Source: Pectobacterium brasiliense
GTDB taxonomy: Bacteria > Pseudomonadota > Gammaproteobacteria > Enterobacterales > Enterobacteriaceae
DNA length: 64,000 nucleotides
Direction: 5' to 3'
Assembly (NCBI RefSeq): GCF_016950255.1
Contig: NZ_JACGFN010000002.1
Location: 558,001-622,000, forward strand
In this document: piece after piece, positions 52,885 through 62,649 of the stretch
Numbering within the stretch: the stretch's first letter is position 1
Layout of the letters: each line of letters begins with the position of its first letter
The notes under the pieces: model-generated
Databases searched by the model: none
The model's input: the letters and a program-made list of their open reading frames with translations, nothing else
Told to the model about the DNA's origin: nothing
Translations under genes and position numbers: made by a program

Positions 52885-54921
52885 TTAACGTCTGTCTGGC
52901 GCATCGGGCAGCGTAGGCTTCGTCGGATCTTCTGGCGTAATCGATACTGGCGCAGTCCCTACGCCAGCCGCACCGCCATCGTTGATTTTCACAATCGTCC
53001 CGGAAATCGTCACGCCCGCGCTATCAATCTTGATAAAGCCACCCGGCGCTTTAATGGTCAGAGCCTGCCCCGCTTCCAGCACGATATCCGCAGCTTTCAG
53101 GTAACTGTCCGTATTCACCAGAACGCGCTGATGCGCGCCGATCAGCGTCTCTTCAGAACCGGACATCGTGGTCTGACGGCTCCCCTCGATACGGGTAACC
53201 TCTCCCCCGCCGATGAAACGTTTGAACGACGCACCAATTTTCTGAATAAAACTCCGGCCAATTTCCTGATGATGATCCTGGCCGATGTTTTCAAAATCAT
53301 CTTTGCCTATCGTTCGGTGGCGGTGACGCGTGACCCGTTGGAACTGATCCTGATCCACGCTGAGGTGCTGATCGCGTCCTACGCTCTGCCGGTGGATATT
53401 GTTGATGACGCCATCCATATCTTTCTGAGCGTGATAATAAATTTGCTCACGCGTCGCCTCATCCTCAAAACGCACCTCGTTGAAACCACTGCCTTTATGG
53501 GTATCGGTACGCAGCGTGGTGCGCGTTTTATGTGCCGGTAAAACGTACGGCGTCGGGTTGGTGGCGTGGAAAGTACGCCCGGTGACAATCGGCTGGTCCG
53601 GATCGCCTTCAAGGAAACTCACGATCACTTCATGGCCGATACGCGGGATCGCAATCATGCCGTACTGGCCGCCCGCCCAGCCCTGACTGACGCGCACCCA
53701 GCAGGAACTCTGGTCATTGCTCGCACCGTAGCGATCCCACGGGAATTGCAGTTTCACCCGACCATACGGGTCGCAGTAGATTTCTTCCCCCAACGGGCCG
53801 ACGACGGTGGCGATTTGCGGGCCGTCCACCATCGGTTTGTAGGGCATGGCAGCACGCCACGTCGTTGCGCCTTTCACCACGGCAAAACTGTTGCTCATTG
53901 TCGTCGGTTCGCCGCCGCTTTCCTCTTCCAGCGCCTGCGGCTGTTGCCCGACGTGCGTCACGCTCACCGTCTGCCACACCGCATTCAGCGCTGCATTCGG
54001 GTGCTCCGTCAGGGTAAACGTGTTGCCCGGCATCAGCCCCGCGCAGTTGGATTCCCCTTCGCTCGTCACCGCCCCTGAGCGCAGCGCATCCAGCCGGTAA
54101 CCGCTGAACGCCTTGCCGCTCGGGTCTTGCTTATAGCGCCCCGGATAGTCGTAATGCTGATAGCTTTCACGCTGGTGTTCCAACTCACCACTCATCTTCT
54201 TGTGCGACAGCCCGTAAGCCGGTGTTTTGAAGCTGTAGTCTTTCAGCTCGACTTCGGCCGTACTCACCCGCTCCGCGTAGTGGAAACGCCGGACATATTC
54301 GCCCTCACTCAGCCCCTGCGTCGCCAGATTGAAGAACAGCTCGGGGCCTTTGGTCAGTGCGCCCGCATCGTCGGCAAACACCACCCGGTGCTTGCCCTCT
54401 TCGTATTCGTGAAAGAAATACATGCCCTCTTCGGCAGCCAGCCGGGTGATAAAGGCTAAATCGCTTTCCCGATACTGCACACAGTATTCCCGCACCGCAT
54501 GCTCGTTACGCAGCGCAAAGGCGTAGTCGGTAATGCCCGCCTCTTCCAGCAGCGCGCCGATAATCGCTTCCGGCTTCTGCGCCTGAAAGATGCGGGCGTT
54601 GGTGCGTAATCCCAGTCGCCACAGGGCAGGACGGACTTCTATCTGATAGCGCGTGCGCCGGAATCCGGTGTCGCCCTGCGTGAAGCCACTGATAATCCCG
54701 CTGACCCGACGTTTCAGTTCACCTTCATACCAAATCATCAGCTCGCACGGCTGGTCCAGCACCGCGCCGAAATCGACATCCGGCAACGCGCTCGCCAGAC
54801 TCAGCGACAGGCTGAAAGGCCGGTTCAGCCCTTCATCCAGCCTGAAATCCACCACCGCGAAAGTGCCTGCTTCCAGGGCACCGACCTTTACGGTGAACTG
54901 TAATCCTGTACTGTTTGCCAC
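52885..54921 (-). CDS. vgrG: T6SS spike protein VgrG
   Basis: 678 residues. The gp27-like part (1-390) includes [25 protein letters not shown]; the gp5 OB-fold part has [41 protein letters not shown] and [20 protein letters not shown]; then come the beta-helical needle repeats. The C-terminus is a short Pro/Asp-rich tail ([16 protein letters not shown]), not an effector domain, so this VgrG works as a carrier. It lies between hcp and the PAAR-lipase. Confidence 0.96.
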   Translation of the reverse strand: MANSTGLQFTVKVGALEAGTFAVVDFRLDEGLNRPFSLSLSLASALPDVDFGAVLDQPCELMIWYEGELKRRVSGIISGFTQGDTGFRRTRYQIEVRPALWRLGLRTNARIFQAQKPEAIIGALLEEAGITDYAFALRNEHAVREYCVQYRESDLAFITRLAAEEGMYFFHEYEEGKHRVVFADDAGALTKGPELFFNLATQGLSEGEYVRRFHYAERVSTAEVELKDYSFKTPAYGLSHKKMSGELEHQRESYQHYDYPGRYKQDPSGKAFSGYRLDALRSGAVTSEGESNCAGLMPGNTFTLTEHPNAALNAVWQTVSVTHVGQQPQALEEESGGEPTTMSNSFAVVKGATTWRAAMPYKPMVDGPQIATVVGPLGEEIYCDPYGRVKLQFPWDRYGASNDQSSCWVRVSQGWAGGQYGMIAIPRIGHEVIVSFLEGDPDQPIVTGRTFHATNPTPYVLPAHKTRTTLRTDTHKGSGFNEVRFEDEATREQIYYHAQKDMDGVINNIHRQSVGRDQHLSVDQDQFQRVTRHRHRTIGKDDFENIGQDHHQEIGRSFIQKIGASFKRFIGGGEVTRIEGSRQTTMSGSEETLIGAHQRVLVNTDSYLKAADIVLEAGQALTIKAPGGFIKIDSAGVTISGTIVKINDGGAAGVGTAPVSITPEDPTKPTLPDAPDRR

Positions 54922-55085
54922 CCGTCCTCTCCTTCTTCCTTCGCCGTTGCCATGGCTACCGCACGCCTCGGGTTCTCCCGGAGCGGCACGTCGCTATCCT
55001 GATGAAAATAAAAACCTGAACTGTGGTCTGAGTCTGCTCACGCCACAGTTCATGTTGATAAAGCATCGCGTTGAGAAAAACGCAG

Positions 55086-55109
55086 AAAACCCGGGACAAG
55101 CCCGGGTTC
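55086..55109 (-). terminator. hairpin after hcp (partial terminator)
   Basis: The perfect 8-bp stem aacccggg / cccgggtt with a 5-base loop is followed on the minus strand by only TTTC. It lies just past hcp. Such hairpins often let hcp be made in large excess while part of the transcripts continues into vgrG. Confidence 0.65.
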
Positions 55110-55117
55110 GGAGGGAA

Positions 55118-55636
55118 TTACGCTTCGACCGGTGCACGCCAGTCATCGGAACCAGAAGTTCCGGCAACGGTGTGCTCCCAATCGATTTTGCGGTAGGACA
55201 GTGACACTTCGATCAACTGGGTGTAGTCCAGTTTTGACGGGTCCTGGCAGTGTGGCATTTTGCAGTCGATGTCAACGATGGTGGCATCGGTCAGTACGGT
55301 AGAGAAGAAATGTTCCTGTTTCCCTTCAACTGATGTGCGATACCACTTCAGCGTTACGGTCGGCAGCATTTCGCCGGATGCCAGAGAGTTGTACATCAGC
55401 GGAACGGCTTTGTTCAGCGCGACGGTGAATTTGAACGGTTTGTGCACACGTTGACCAGACGGCTGACCAGACTGTGGGTCGGTCGGTACGGTGACGATGT
55501 GTTTGAATTCCTGAACCAGCATTTCGTCTTCGTGGCCTTCCACATAGATGTTGCCGACAGAATCAGAAGTGAAAGCACCCGCAGTAATGTTGCCCTGAGT
55601 TTTACCTTCGATGCTGATATAGCATGGAGTTGGCAT
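55118..55636 (-). CDS. hcp: T6SS tube protein Hcp
   Basis: 172 residues, with the typical enterobacterial Hcp start MPTPCYISIEGKTQGNITAG and VEGHEDEMLVQEFKHIV, GQRVHKPFKFTVALNKAVPLMYNSL and EVSLSYRKIDWEH. Hcp hexamers stack into the inner tube and carry small effectors. A strong AAGGAG site precedes the start. The gene heads the effector unit behind a sigma54-type promoter. Confidence 0.97.
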   Translation of the reverse strand: MPTPCYISIEGKTQGNITAGAFTSDSVGNIYVEGHEDEMLVQEFKHIVTVPTDPQSGQPSGQRVHKPFKFTVALNKAVPLMYNSLASGEMLPTVTLKWYRTSVEGKQEHFFSTVLTDATIVDIDCKMPHCQDPSKLDYTQLIEVSLSYRKIDWEHTVAGTSGSDDWRAPVEA

Positions 55637-55702
55637 AGTCTTGCTCCTTGTTGTTAAACGGAATGAGTTATTGAACAGAATGAGTAACTTCGCCGTCTGT
55701 AT

Positions 55703-55719
55703 AGCAATTCACATGCCAA
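55703..55719 (-). promoter_or_regulatory. sigma54 promoter of the hcp-vgrG-effector unit
   Basis: The minus strand reads TTGGCATGTGAATTGCT. The sigma54 consensus is YTGGCACGRNNNTTGCW: the invariant GG and GC lie exactly 12 bases apart and only two consensus positions differ. The predicted start near 55692 leaves a 55-base leader before hcp. Sigma54 control of T6SS hcp units with a VasH-type activator is known in several gamma-proteobacteria. Confidence 0.8.
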
Positions 55720-55780
55720 AATATATCTTTATGTTTTATAAAGAAATTTACCTAACTAAAATTCCCCCTAAGCAAAATTT

Positions 55781-55799
55781 GAGCAAGAAGTTGCGCAGA
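55781..55799. repeat. 19-bp direct repeat upstream of the sigma54 promoter, proximal copy
   Basis: gagcaagaagttgcgcaga, identical to the copy at 55852-55870, offset 71 bp. It lies 62-80 bp upstream of the promoter, within normal enhancer distance. An attcgcaa-like half-site and attgcgcaaa lie between the two copies. A candidate activator (VasH-type) site. Confidence 0.75.
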
Positions 55800-55851
55800 C
55801 TTCGCGAATCGTTTGCAGACATTGCGCAAAAAGTGATTTACACCAGAAAGT

Positions 55852-55870
55852 GAGCAAGAAGTTGCGCAGA
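55852..55870. repeat. 19-bp direct repeat upstream of the sigma54 promoter, distal copy
   Basis: Exact second copy of the 55781 element, followed at once by another tgcgca core (55871-55878). Confidence 0.75.
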
Positions 55871-56084
55871 ATGCGCAGTTATGCTGAAAGTTTGCGTTAG
55901 CGATGAATTAATGAAATGAATAACCGATAGAAATCGTGCTTATTAATAGCAAAAAACTATATTTGGCGATAAATCACTCATTTCCATAACAATAATAGTA
56001 AGTAGTCACTTACGTTTTTTTATGCAAAGCAGGAATGGAAAAGTCAGGACATCCCGTAATAAAAGAGTAATGAAAAGAGTCATA

Positions 56085-56122
56085 AAAACAAAAAAACGGG
56101 TGTTGCTATCACGCAACACCCG
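56085..56122 (-). terminator. terminator of the T6SS structural operon
   Basis: The perfect 10-bp stem cgggtgttgc / gcaacacccg with a 6-base loop is followed on the minus strand by TTTTTTTGTTTTT. It lies about 130 bp past the Sel1 lipoprotein gene and separates the structural operon from the hcp unit. Confidence 0.92.
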
Positions 56123-56254
56123 CCTGTTCATTGCCACAACTTATTATGCAACGCCGCTCCAGTCGGATCGCAACGCGCTGTCGATTCTGCTTTAACGATT
56201 TACTCTCAGCAGTTGCTTGTCCGCAAGTGAGCACTAACGAACAACCACCACGGA

Positions 56255-57610
56255 TTACTCTGTTTTCCCCGATGACCAGTGCATCGCCAACCGCTGTCCG
56301 GCTTTGATTTCATCCGGCTGCATCGTCGCTTCCAGATCGTTACGCGCATGAATGGCTTCGCTCATCCCCTCCGTCGCCGCCATCGCGTACCAGGCGTAAG
56401 CATGAATGCGATTGCGGGAGGCACCCAGCCCGTCCTGACGCATCATCCCCATACGGTACTGAGCCATGCGGTTACCGTCATTCGCCGCCAGACGGTACTG
56501 TTTCATCGCCTCAACATAATCCTCTTTACCGCCTTGTCCGAGCCGCAGCATCTCGCCATAGGCCAGACGGGATTCCGTGTCTCCTGCTGATGCCGCTTTG
56601 GCATATTCTTCACGCGCACGAACGAACTCGTTCGCTGTAAATAATCGCTCCCCCAGCTCACGTTGCGCCCGAATATAGCCCGCAGAGGAAGCCTGAACCA
56701 GATACTGTTCGCGCTTTTCATGGGTTGTCTGGCTCTGGCTAAGCAAATAATCGGCCTCACCCGATCCGCCGGACGCAGCGCGCTCCAGCCAATAACGCGC
56801 CTTTTGCTCATCCCAAGGTAAGCGCTTACCTTCGCGGTATGCCTTGCCCAACCAAAGCTGTGCCTCAGCATCACCTGATGACGCGGACTTTTGATACCAG
56901 TTCAGCGCATTTTCGCCGTCTTCGTGCCGCGCCATCCACAGTTGCGCCTGTGCCTGACCCAGCGTCGCCGCACGGAAATACCAGCGCTCGGCCAGATCGT
57001 GACGGATAACTACCCCGTTACCCTGCTCGTAGCGCTGCGCCAGCTGATACTGCGCATCCCGATTGCCGAGTTCAGCGGCTTTCAGCAACCACGACACGGC
57101 CTCTTTTTCACCACCCGCATGCGTCGCGTGCCATTGAGCAACAATCAGCTGCGCGGGCGGATAACCATTTGCCGCAGAGGATTCAAATGCACTCAGGCAG
57201 GCCGCCACGAGCTTTCCCTGATGCTGAACCTGACAGTCCATACCGAACCGATGTCCCGCTTCACCATTTCCCAGACGTGAGGACGTTGTCCACCACTGGC
57301 GGGCTGACGGGCTGTTCTTGGGCGCGCCCAGCCCGGCCTGATACCAGTCGCCAACCTGAAGTGCGGCGGCCGCGCGCAGTTCCGCATTAGCGGGAAGTTC
57401 AGACAGGCCAGATGCCTTCTGCATCCACTGCATCGCCTCGGTGTACTGCGATCGCGCGGCTAGCGTCTTTGCCAGCTGATATTGCGCCTCACCGTTTCCC
57501 CGGTTCGCCGACGCCGTGAGTTCCGTTTCAGACAGCGATGTGACCGGCGCCTGACATGACGCCAGCCAACAGGCCGACAGGACTATCACTAATTTTTTGT
57601 ATTTCATCAT
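56255..57610 (-). CDS. Sel1-repeat lipoprotein of the T6SS cluster
   Basis: 451 residues from ATG 57610 (a second ATG follows). The signal peptide VIVLSACWLASC carries lipobox LASC. The rest is a series of Sel1/TPR repeats, for example GNRDAQYQLAQRYEQGNGVV, GDAEAQLWLGKAYREGKRLP and GNRMAQYRMGMMRQDGLGAS. Such repeats form protein-binding solenoids. It is last in the tssA-tssM-vasL operon. Its role in secretion is not known; a periplasmic scaffold or regulator is a guess. Confidence 0.85.
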   Translation of the reverse strand: MMKYKKLVIVLSACWLASCQAPVTSLSETELTASANRGNGEAQYQLAKTLAARSQYTEAMQWMQKASGLSELPANAELRAAAALQVGDWYQAGLGAPKNSPSARQWWTTSSRLGNGEAGHRFGMDCQVQHQGKLVAACLSAFESSAANGYPPAQLIVAQWHATHAGGEKEAVSWLLKAAELGNRDAQYQLAQRYEQGNGVVIRHDLAERWYFRAATLGQAQAQLWMARHEDGENALNWYQKSASSGDAEAQLWLGKAYREGKRLPWDEQKARYWLERAASGGSGEADYLLSQSQTTHEKREQYLVQASSAGYIRAQRELGERLFTANEFVRAREEYAKAASAGDTESRLAYGEMLRLGQGGKEDYVEAMKQYRLAANDGNRMAQYRMGMMRQDGLGASRNRIHAYAWYAMAATEGMSEAIHARNDLEATMQPDEIKAGQRLAMHWSSGKTE

Positions 57611-57638
57611 GTGCTCAGCGTTTTTCCCTTCACGATAA

Positions 57639-59075
57639 TCAGCTGGCAGAATTACCCTGCTGCAAACGGTACAAGCGAACGTTGAAGGCGCGCAGTTCGT
57701 CTTCCATCGCGCGTAGCTCCGCAGGCGTCAGCGACTGGCTCCTGGTTTTACGCGCCTCAAGCTCCCGCAGCCGTATCCCAAAGGGAACGTCCGATATCAG
57801 GTCTTTTTGCATATCGTAGAGCTTTGATTTCAGGTAGGAAATCGTCACCGTCCGGCGCTGTCGCTCCAGTTCCAGCAGTTGCTGCAACGTGTCGTTGACT
57901 CTGGCACGGGCCTGTTCGTACCCGCGTGTTTTTGGTTCATCGCCCTGCTGACGTTCAAGCGCAATCTGCCACTGGCGTTCCATCTCTTTCACCGCCAGCG
58001 AGTCGGGATAGAGCTGCTGCATCACGTTTTTCAAGCCGTTTCCGTATTGATACAGATAGAACGGCGACGCATTTTTCACCAGCTCCAGCTGTGCCTGATA
58101 GCGGTTAATTAGCTCACCTTCCATGCCCTGCAATTTCTGCTCGCCCAGCGCAATACGCACTCGGCGAATGTCATTATGATCGGGGGCGGCAGGCAAGGCG
58201 TATGCAGGCTGTTGCAATAGTGCCAGCGCATCGGCTTTCTGTTCCTGCCAATACTGCCAGCCTGTAATGGCCGCGACAGGCAGCGCGCAGGTCAGCAGCC
58301 CGGAGACAAACCAAAACCACGCGGGTTTCTGCTTTTTATGCGCCTCAATCTTCAATACCGTCGGTTTCATTTGCCCTTTCTCCCGTCCGATGAGAATACT
58401 GCCCGCAGGCAGAGCAGCCTGACCCGAGCCTGATGAACCACTGCTTTGCACCGTCGCGCCCGGCTCCATGTCCGAATGAAAGAACACCATGGGTGGAATC
58501 TGCATATCCTGCTTTTTCAGTTCCTGATCGTCCGACACAATGACAATCTCGGTTTCATCAAACAAATGGGTATAGCCTTCGACGAAGTGCAGCAGATTCT
58601 CGACGCGAGGAATGCGGCTCAGCCCCGAGTTGTGCAGCTTTTCACTCATCAATTGCAGTGCACGTTCGCAACGGTAAACCAGCCGCTTATGTTCATGGCT
58701 GATGGCATACTGACGCACCACTTCGCTGATGCGAGCAATAAACCAGTCCAGCATCTCGATACGCGCCCGTTCCTGATGTACCGGCGGCCAGAAGTTATCC
58801 CACTGCGTCACGATCAAATTCGCCAGAAACTCACAGCTTTCCGTGAAGCCCGTCAACCCAGCCAGCCGCGAACGCGCCAGCGTAAAGTAAATCGCGGTCT
58901 GGAGATCCACGCCCTGTTTTTCAAAGATGGTGGTGGCCATATCGTGCACCAGCATCCAATCCACATCAGGGCGAGACGCGTGGCTCAACTTGTTAATTTC
59001 CGCCCGAAGTGCGTCAAACTCCGGCAGCATCCGTGGATCGCGGCCGACTTTCAGAGCCTGTTGTGCATCTTGCAT
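57639..59075 (-). CDS. TssA-related T6SS protein, VasL/TagA type
   Basis: 478 residues. The N-terminal third is an ImpA_N/TssA-like domain (VGRDPRMLPEFDALRAEINKL, QWDNFWPPVHQE). A Ser/Gly linker (about 208-222) leads to one membrane helix (about 253-275, PAWFWFVSGLLTCALPVAAI), and a helical C-terminal part has the VasL pattern (NGLKNVMQQLYPDS, DLISDVPFGIRLRELEARK). VasL-type proteins are thought to help control or hold the sheath end. It lies 52 bp after tssM. Confidence 0.88.
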   Translation of the reverse strand: MQDAQQALKVGRDPRMLPEFDALRAEINKLSHASRPDVDWMLVHDMATTIFEKQGVDLQTAIYFTLARSRLAGLTGFTESCEFLANLIVTQWDNFWPPVHQERARIEMLDWFIARISEVVRQYAISHEHKRLVYRCERALQLMSEKLHNSGLSRIPRVENLLHFVEGYTHLFDETEIVIVSDDQELKKQDMQIPPMVFFHSDMEPGATVQSSGSSGSGQAALPAGSILIGREKGQMKPTVLKIEAHKKQKPAWFWFVSGLLTCALPVAAITGWQYWQEQKADALALLQQPAYALPAAPDHNDIRRVRIALGEQKLQGMEGELINRYQAQLELVKNASPFYLYQYGNGLKNVMQQLYPDSLAVKEMERQWQIALERQQGDEPKTRGYEQARARVNDTLQQLLELERQRRTVTISYLKSKLYDMQKDLISDVPFGIRLRELEARKTRSQSLTPAELRAMEDELRAFNVRLYRLQQGNSAS

Positions 59076-59127
59076 ATCACATCATCCAGCAATAGGGAGC
59101 CTGAGCAGCAGGCTCCCGAGAGTTAAA

Positions 59128-62100
59128 TTAATAAAGCGAGTCAGGCAGCGTGAACTGGCTGAACAGACCACCGGCAAACGGGTTATGGCTGGCATCGGTA
59201 TACACGCGATACGTCATCGCGCCATTTTCCAGCGAGAAGCGCACGTCAAAGGTGTTCTCATTCACCTGAGTCAGCTGATCGCTATTGATTAAGCGGAACA
59301 TCGCCCACGGCCCGCTAAAGCTCAGGCTGCGCGGTGAACGCTCACGATCGTCCGGCACCAGCGTCAGCTTGCTCTCAGCCCCGTCGCGCATACTGTTTGG
59401 CCACACCAACGGCGTTTTCTGGCGACGACCGTGACTGTATTCCAGCAGCTGTCCGTCCAGATTCAGCACGCTGCGGCGCTTGTTCGCCGTCAGTTCCAGC
59501 GGTTCCAGAACGAAATGTACTTCCAGGCTGCCCTGCGCATTAAACAGGGTCTGGCGGATGCGGGTAGCGCGTTCAAGCTGTTTCACCAGCTCTGCCTGCA
59601 GAGGGGATGCCATGCCTTCTTCCAGCATGCCGCTCTCCATCATCGCCTTGAGGTTGGTTTGATAGAAGCTGTCCAACGTCCCGCCGGCCATGAAGAACAT
59701 TTCCATTTCCGATAGCGGCACATCCTTGTTCGATGACGGGTCGAAGGGGTAACGATCCGCCAGCTTCTCATTGAATGGCGTCACGACCTTATCCAGCCAT
59801 TCCTGATTCAGCGACGACATCGCCAACCCGGTCACCAGACTCGCGCTCTCTCCGGCTAATTGCCCTACCCAGCGATCCAGCGGCGCAGGAAGGCTACGGG
59901 CGTATTGCTGTAAGGCGAATACCGGATCGGCAAATTTATTCCCCTGCCGTGCCTGCACCGCTTTCAACGCCGCCTGTCCCGGATCGGTCGCGTTAACGAT
60001 CTGATCGAGATAGTGATAGAGATCCGTCAGCTTCTGATTGACCTCTTGCACCAGCGGCCCCTGCTCACCGCGTCCGCTCAGCGCCGCATTGATAGTCATA
60101 AACGGACGACCAGTACGCGTGTTAATACTCTGCGCCGTATCGTTATCATCATCGGCCAGCTTACGAATGCGGGTGTTATCACTGACCGTCGTCAGCACGC
60201 GCTGGAAGGGCTGATCGTTGCCGGTAATATCCGTGAGAATGTCGAGTGCCTGCTCCGGCGTATCGAGCGTCTGCACATCAATGTTCGCCAGCACTTTCTG
60301 CCATTGGTTGATGTAATCCGTAATGTAGCGGTCATTCACCTGACGCAGAATTTCCCGCCGATCGGCCTCGCTGAACTGCGCACGCTCGCGCTGTCCCAGC
60401 ACCCAGGCGTCCAGTGCCGTCAGCTCTAACAGCGCTTTGTCCTGCTTGAGGTAATAATCGCTAAAGCCGGGATACGTCAGCAGCCGAGGCACGCTGCCCG
60501 CTTTGTCATTACGCAGGGAAAACACCGGATCAAAGGTCGGCCCGACTTCATCACGAATCGCTAAATCCGGTGGCAGCACCTGTGTCGCCTTCATGACCAG
60601 ACTCTGATAAACGCGCTGATACATTGGCAGCTTGCTCAGTTCCTGCTGGGCCTGCGTAATCGGTCCATTAAATGGTGCGAACGTGCTGATCGCTACCGCG
60701 TCTTTCTGCTCACGTGCCTTGTGCCAGTCGGTGTGCTCAAGGGCGTAATCCAGATGCTGCATCAGCTGTTCCTGCACGTTGCCCTGTCCGGGAAATGCCT
60801 TCTGCCAGCGCTGCGCCATAAACTGTTCGACCAGCGCTTTATTGCGCCCTGACGCATCATCCAGCATCCGCATCACGCGCAGAATCGTCAGTTTTTGCTC
60901 GCTATTGGCCGGTGCCTGATTCAGATCTTCCAGCAGCCCTTGCATCACTGCCGGGAGAAAGCGCTGATTCAGCATTTGCAGATAGGTGCCTTCAACATGA
61001 GGCCCAATCTTGTCACCCTGATACAGGCCAAGATCGGCCAGCAGCGGCGTGCGCTCGTGGTAATTACCAAAGGATAAGGTCGCATCGCGAATCAAATTCA
61101 GACGCGGCAACTGCTGATAGCCGTAACCCTGCTGGCCTTCCAGCTCATTGGTGCCAATGAACGCCTGCGCTTTCGTCAGGACGTTACGTCCCGCCTCTTC
61201 ATTGACCCGATAGAAATGGTGCCAACTGCCAATCAGCGCCAGACTGGCAAGTAACATGCAGCCCACGCCAATACTCAGCCGACGCCGGCGATAGAGGCTA
61301 TGCAGCCGGTTTTCCCCAGCCAGACTGGCCTCCGGAAAAATGACGTCAGGGAAGAGACGCTGCACAAAGAACGTATTCGATTCACCGCGCAGCGCAGGGT
61401 TAATCGGCTCTGGCAGTTGATAGCGTCGGGAAGCCGATTGCGCAAAGGCATCGAACGGCACCCCTTGTTGGTAGACCGAGCTGACGTAGACGCCGCGGAT
61501 CAGGAACGCGCGATCCTCGCCCGTCGCTAACGTTTCTGTCAGCACTTCCATCACGTAATCTTTCACTCCAGCCAACTGGCGAACGAACGAGAACAGCGAA
61601 TTGCGCACGCTTCTGTCGGATTGCGTCAGCAGCATATCCGGCAGGTTGTCATTCAGGTGCGTGACCCACTCGTCCCAGAAGCGCTCCAGCTCTTCTAACC
61701 AGCCTTTGCTGTTGCTCGCCTGCGGCGTAAACGTCACCCCTAATACGGCCTGACGCGCCTCGCGGTTCAACTGGCGATAGACCTTATCGAAGCCGCTCAG
61801 CATATCCAGCCGGGTCAGCGCGATATACACCGGTAAACGCGTATTGATGTTGACGGAAATTTCCTGCAAGCGGGCGCGCATCACCTGCGCGTAAGCTTTG
61901 CGATCGGCGACGCCAGCCTGCGCCAGCCAGGAAATATCCAGCGTGAGCACCAGACCGTTGAGCGGCTGGCGGCGGCGGTTTTCACTGAGCCACTGCAACA
62001 GGTGCTGCCACAGTCGAGCATGACGCTGTCCGAGCGAATCGCCTTCCAGCTCAGGCTGGGCAAGTAGCTGCCCGCTTGGGTCCCAAATCACCGCGGATTC

Positions 62101-62625
62101 ACCGACCCAACTGCTCACCTGCTGACCTGCCGCCACGTCTCGCAGCTCCGCATCCAGCTTCGGATTCATTTTGTTTGCCGGATTAGCACGATGGATCAGG
62201 CTACTTTTCCCGCTGCCAGCCAGACCAATCGTCAGATACCAGGGCATCGCGTACAGCGCGCGTTTACCCAACTGGGTCTGAAACGCCTCCAGCCAGCGAT
62301 CGAGAAATGTTTGCTGGCTATCGACATACACCTGCAAGGGATCCTGTTCAATCACCTGCTGCTCATGACGCTCCGCCCGCATCTGCTGCACGCGACGCCA
62401 GACCAGCCAGGCGCTGTAGGAAAACGCCAGCCACAGCCAAACCAGCGTGAATACCACGCGGCCCCAGATTCCCTGCAACGGGCGCGACTCGCCCACCGTC
62501 AAACGCGGCCCCAGCCACCAGGCCAGAACCAACACGACGACCCACAGCAGCACGCCCAAAAGTAACCAGGAGGGTTTCAGTTTAGGCAACTGCTTGCGTA
62601 GAAAAGTTATGATTGTTTTAAACAT
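59128..62625 (-). CDS. tssM: T6SS membrane complex protein TssM (IcmF/VasK)
   Basis: 1165 residues. Two N-terminal membrane helices (about 19-37 and 55-75) flank a short periplasmic loop. A cytoplasmic NTPase-like domain with an intact Walker A GLAGSGKSS (about 134-142) follows. A third membrane helix (GVGCMLLASLALIGSW, after about 448) precedes the long periplasmic domain, which ends with the IcmF C-terminal beta region (GPWAMFRLINSDQLTQVNEN). TssM with TssL and TssJ forms the envelope-spanning complex. It begins 24 bp after tssA. Confidence 0.96.
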   Translation of the reverse strand: MFKTIITFLRKQLPKLKPSWLLLGVLLWVVVLVLAWWLGPRLTVGESRPLQGIWGRVVFTLVWLWLAFSYSAWLVWRRVQQMRAERHEQQVIEQDPLQVYVDSQQTFLDRWLEAFQTQLGKRALYAMPWYLTIGLAGSGKSSLIHRANPANKMNPKLDAELRDVAAGQQVSSWVGESAVIWDPSGQLLAQPELEGDSLGQRHARLWQHLLQWLSENRRRQPLNGLVLTLDISWLAQAGVADRKAYAQVMRARLQEISVNINTRLPVYIALTRLDMLSGFDKVYRQLNREARQAVLGVTFTPQASNSKGWLEELERFWDEWVTHLNDNLPDMLLTQSDRSVRNSLFSFVRQLAGVKDYVMEVLTETLATGEDRAFLIRGVYVSSVYQQGVPFDAFAQSASRRYQLPEPINPALRGESNTFFVQRLFPDVIFPEASLAGENRLHSLYRRRRLSIGVGCMLLASLALIGSWHHFYRVNEEAGRNVLTKAQAFIGTNELEGQQGYGYQQLPRLNLIRDATLSFGNYHERTPLLADLGLYQGDKIGPHVEGTYLQMLNQRFLPAVMQGLLEDLNQAPANSEQKLTILRVMRMLDDASGRNKALVEQFMAQRWQKAFPGQGNVQEQLMQHLDYALEHTDWHKAREQKDAVAISTFAPFNGPITQAQQELSKLPMYQRVYQSLVMKATQVLPPDLAIRDEVGPTFDPVFSLRNDKAGSVPRLLTYPGFSDYYLKQDKALLELTALDAWVLGQRERAQFSEADRREILRQVNDRYITDYINQWQKVLANIDVQTLDTPEQALDILTDITGNDQPFQRVLTTVSDNTRIRKLADDDNDTAQSINTRTGRPFMTINAALSGRGEQGPLVQEVNQKLTDLYHYLDQIVNATDPGQAALKAVQARQGNKFADPVFALQQYARSLPAPLDRWVGQLAGESASLVTGLAMSSLNQEWLDKVVTPFNEKLADRYPFDPSSNKDVPLSEMEMFFMAGGTLDSFYQTNLKAMMESGMLEEGMASPLQAELVKQLERATRIRQTLFNAQGSLEVHFVLEPLELTANKRRSVLNLDGQLLEYSHGRRQKTPLVWPNSMRDGAESKLTLVPDDRERSPRSLSFSGPWAMFRLINSDQLTQVNENTFDVRFSLENGAMTYRVYTDASHNPFAGGLFSQFTLPDSLY

Positions 62626-62649
62626 AAGTGACCATTCACTCCGAATGTC

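Larger units (their letters stand above)
55637..56254. other. hcp upstream regulatory region
   Basis: 618 bp without a credible gene. It holds the sigma54-type promoter (55703-55719), two 19-bp direct repeats (55781, 55852), several TTGCGCA/TGCGCA motifs, and near its right end the terminator of the T6SS structural operon (56085-56122). A 70-codon plus-strand frame across the promoter and repeats looks spurious. Confidence 0.7.

Noticed and set aside
55641..55853. 70-codon plus-strand frame upstream of hcp
   Set aside because: It covers the sigma54 promoter and a direct repeat on the opposite strand, and has no family-like features.
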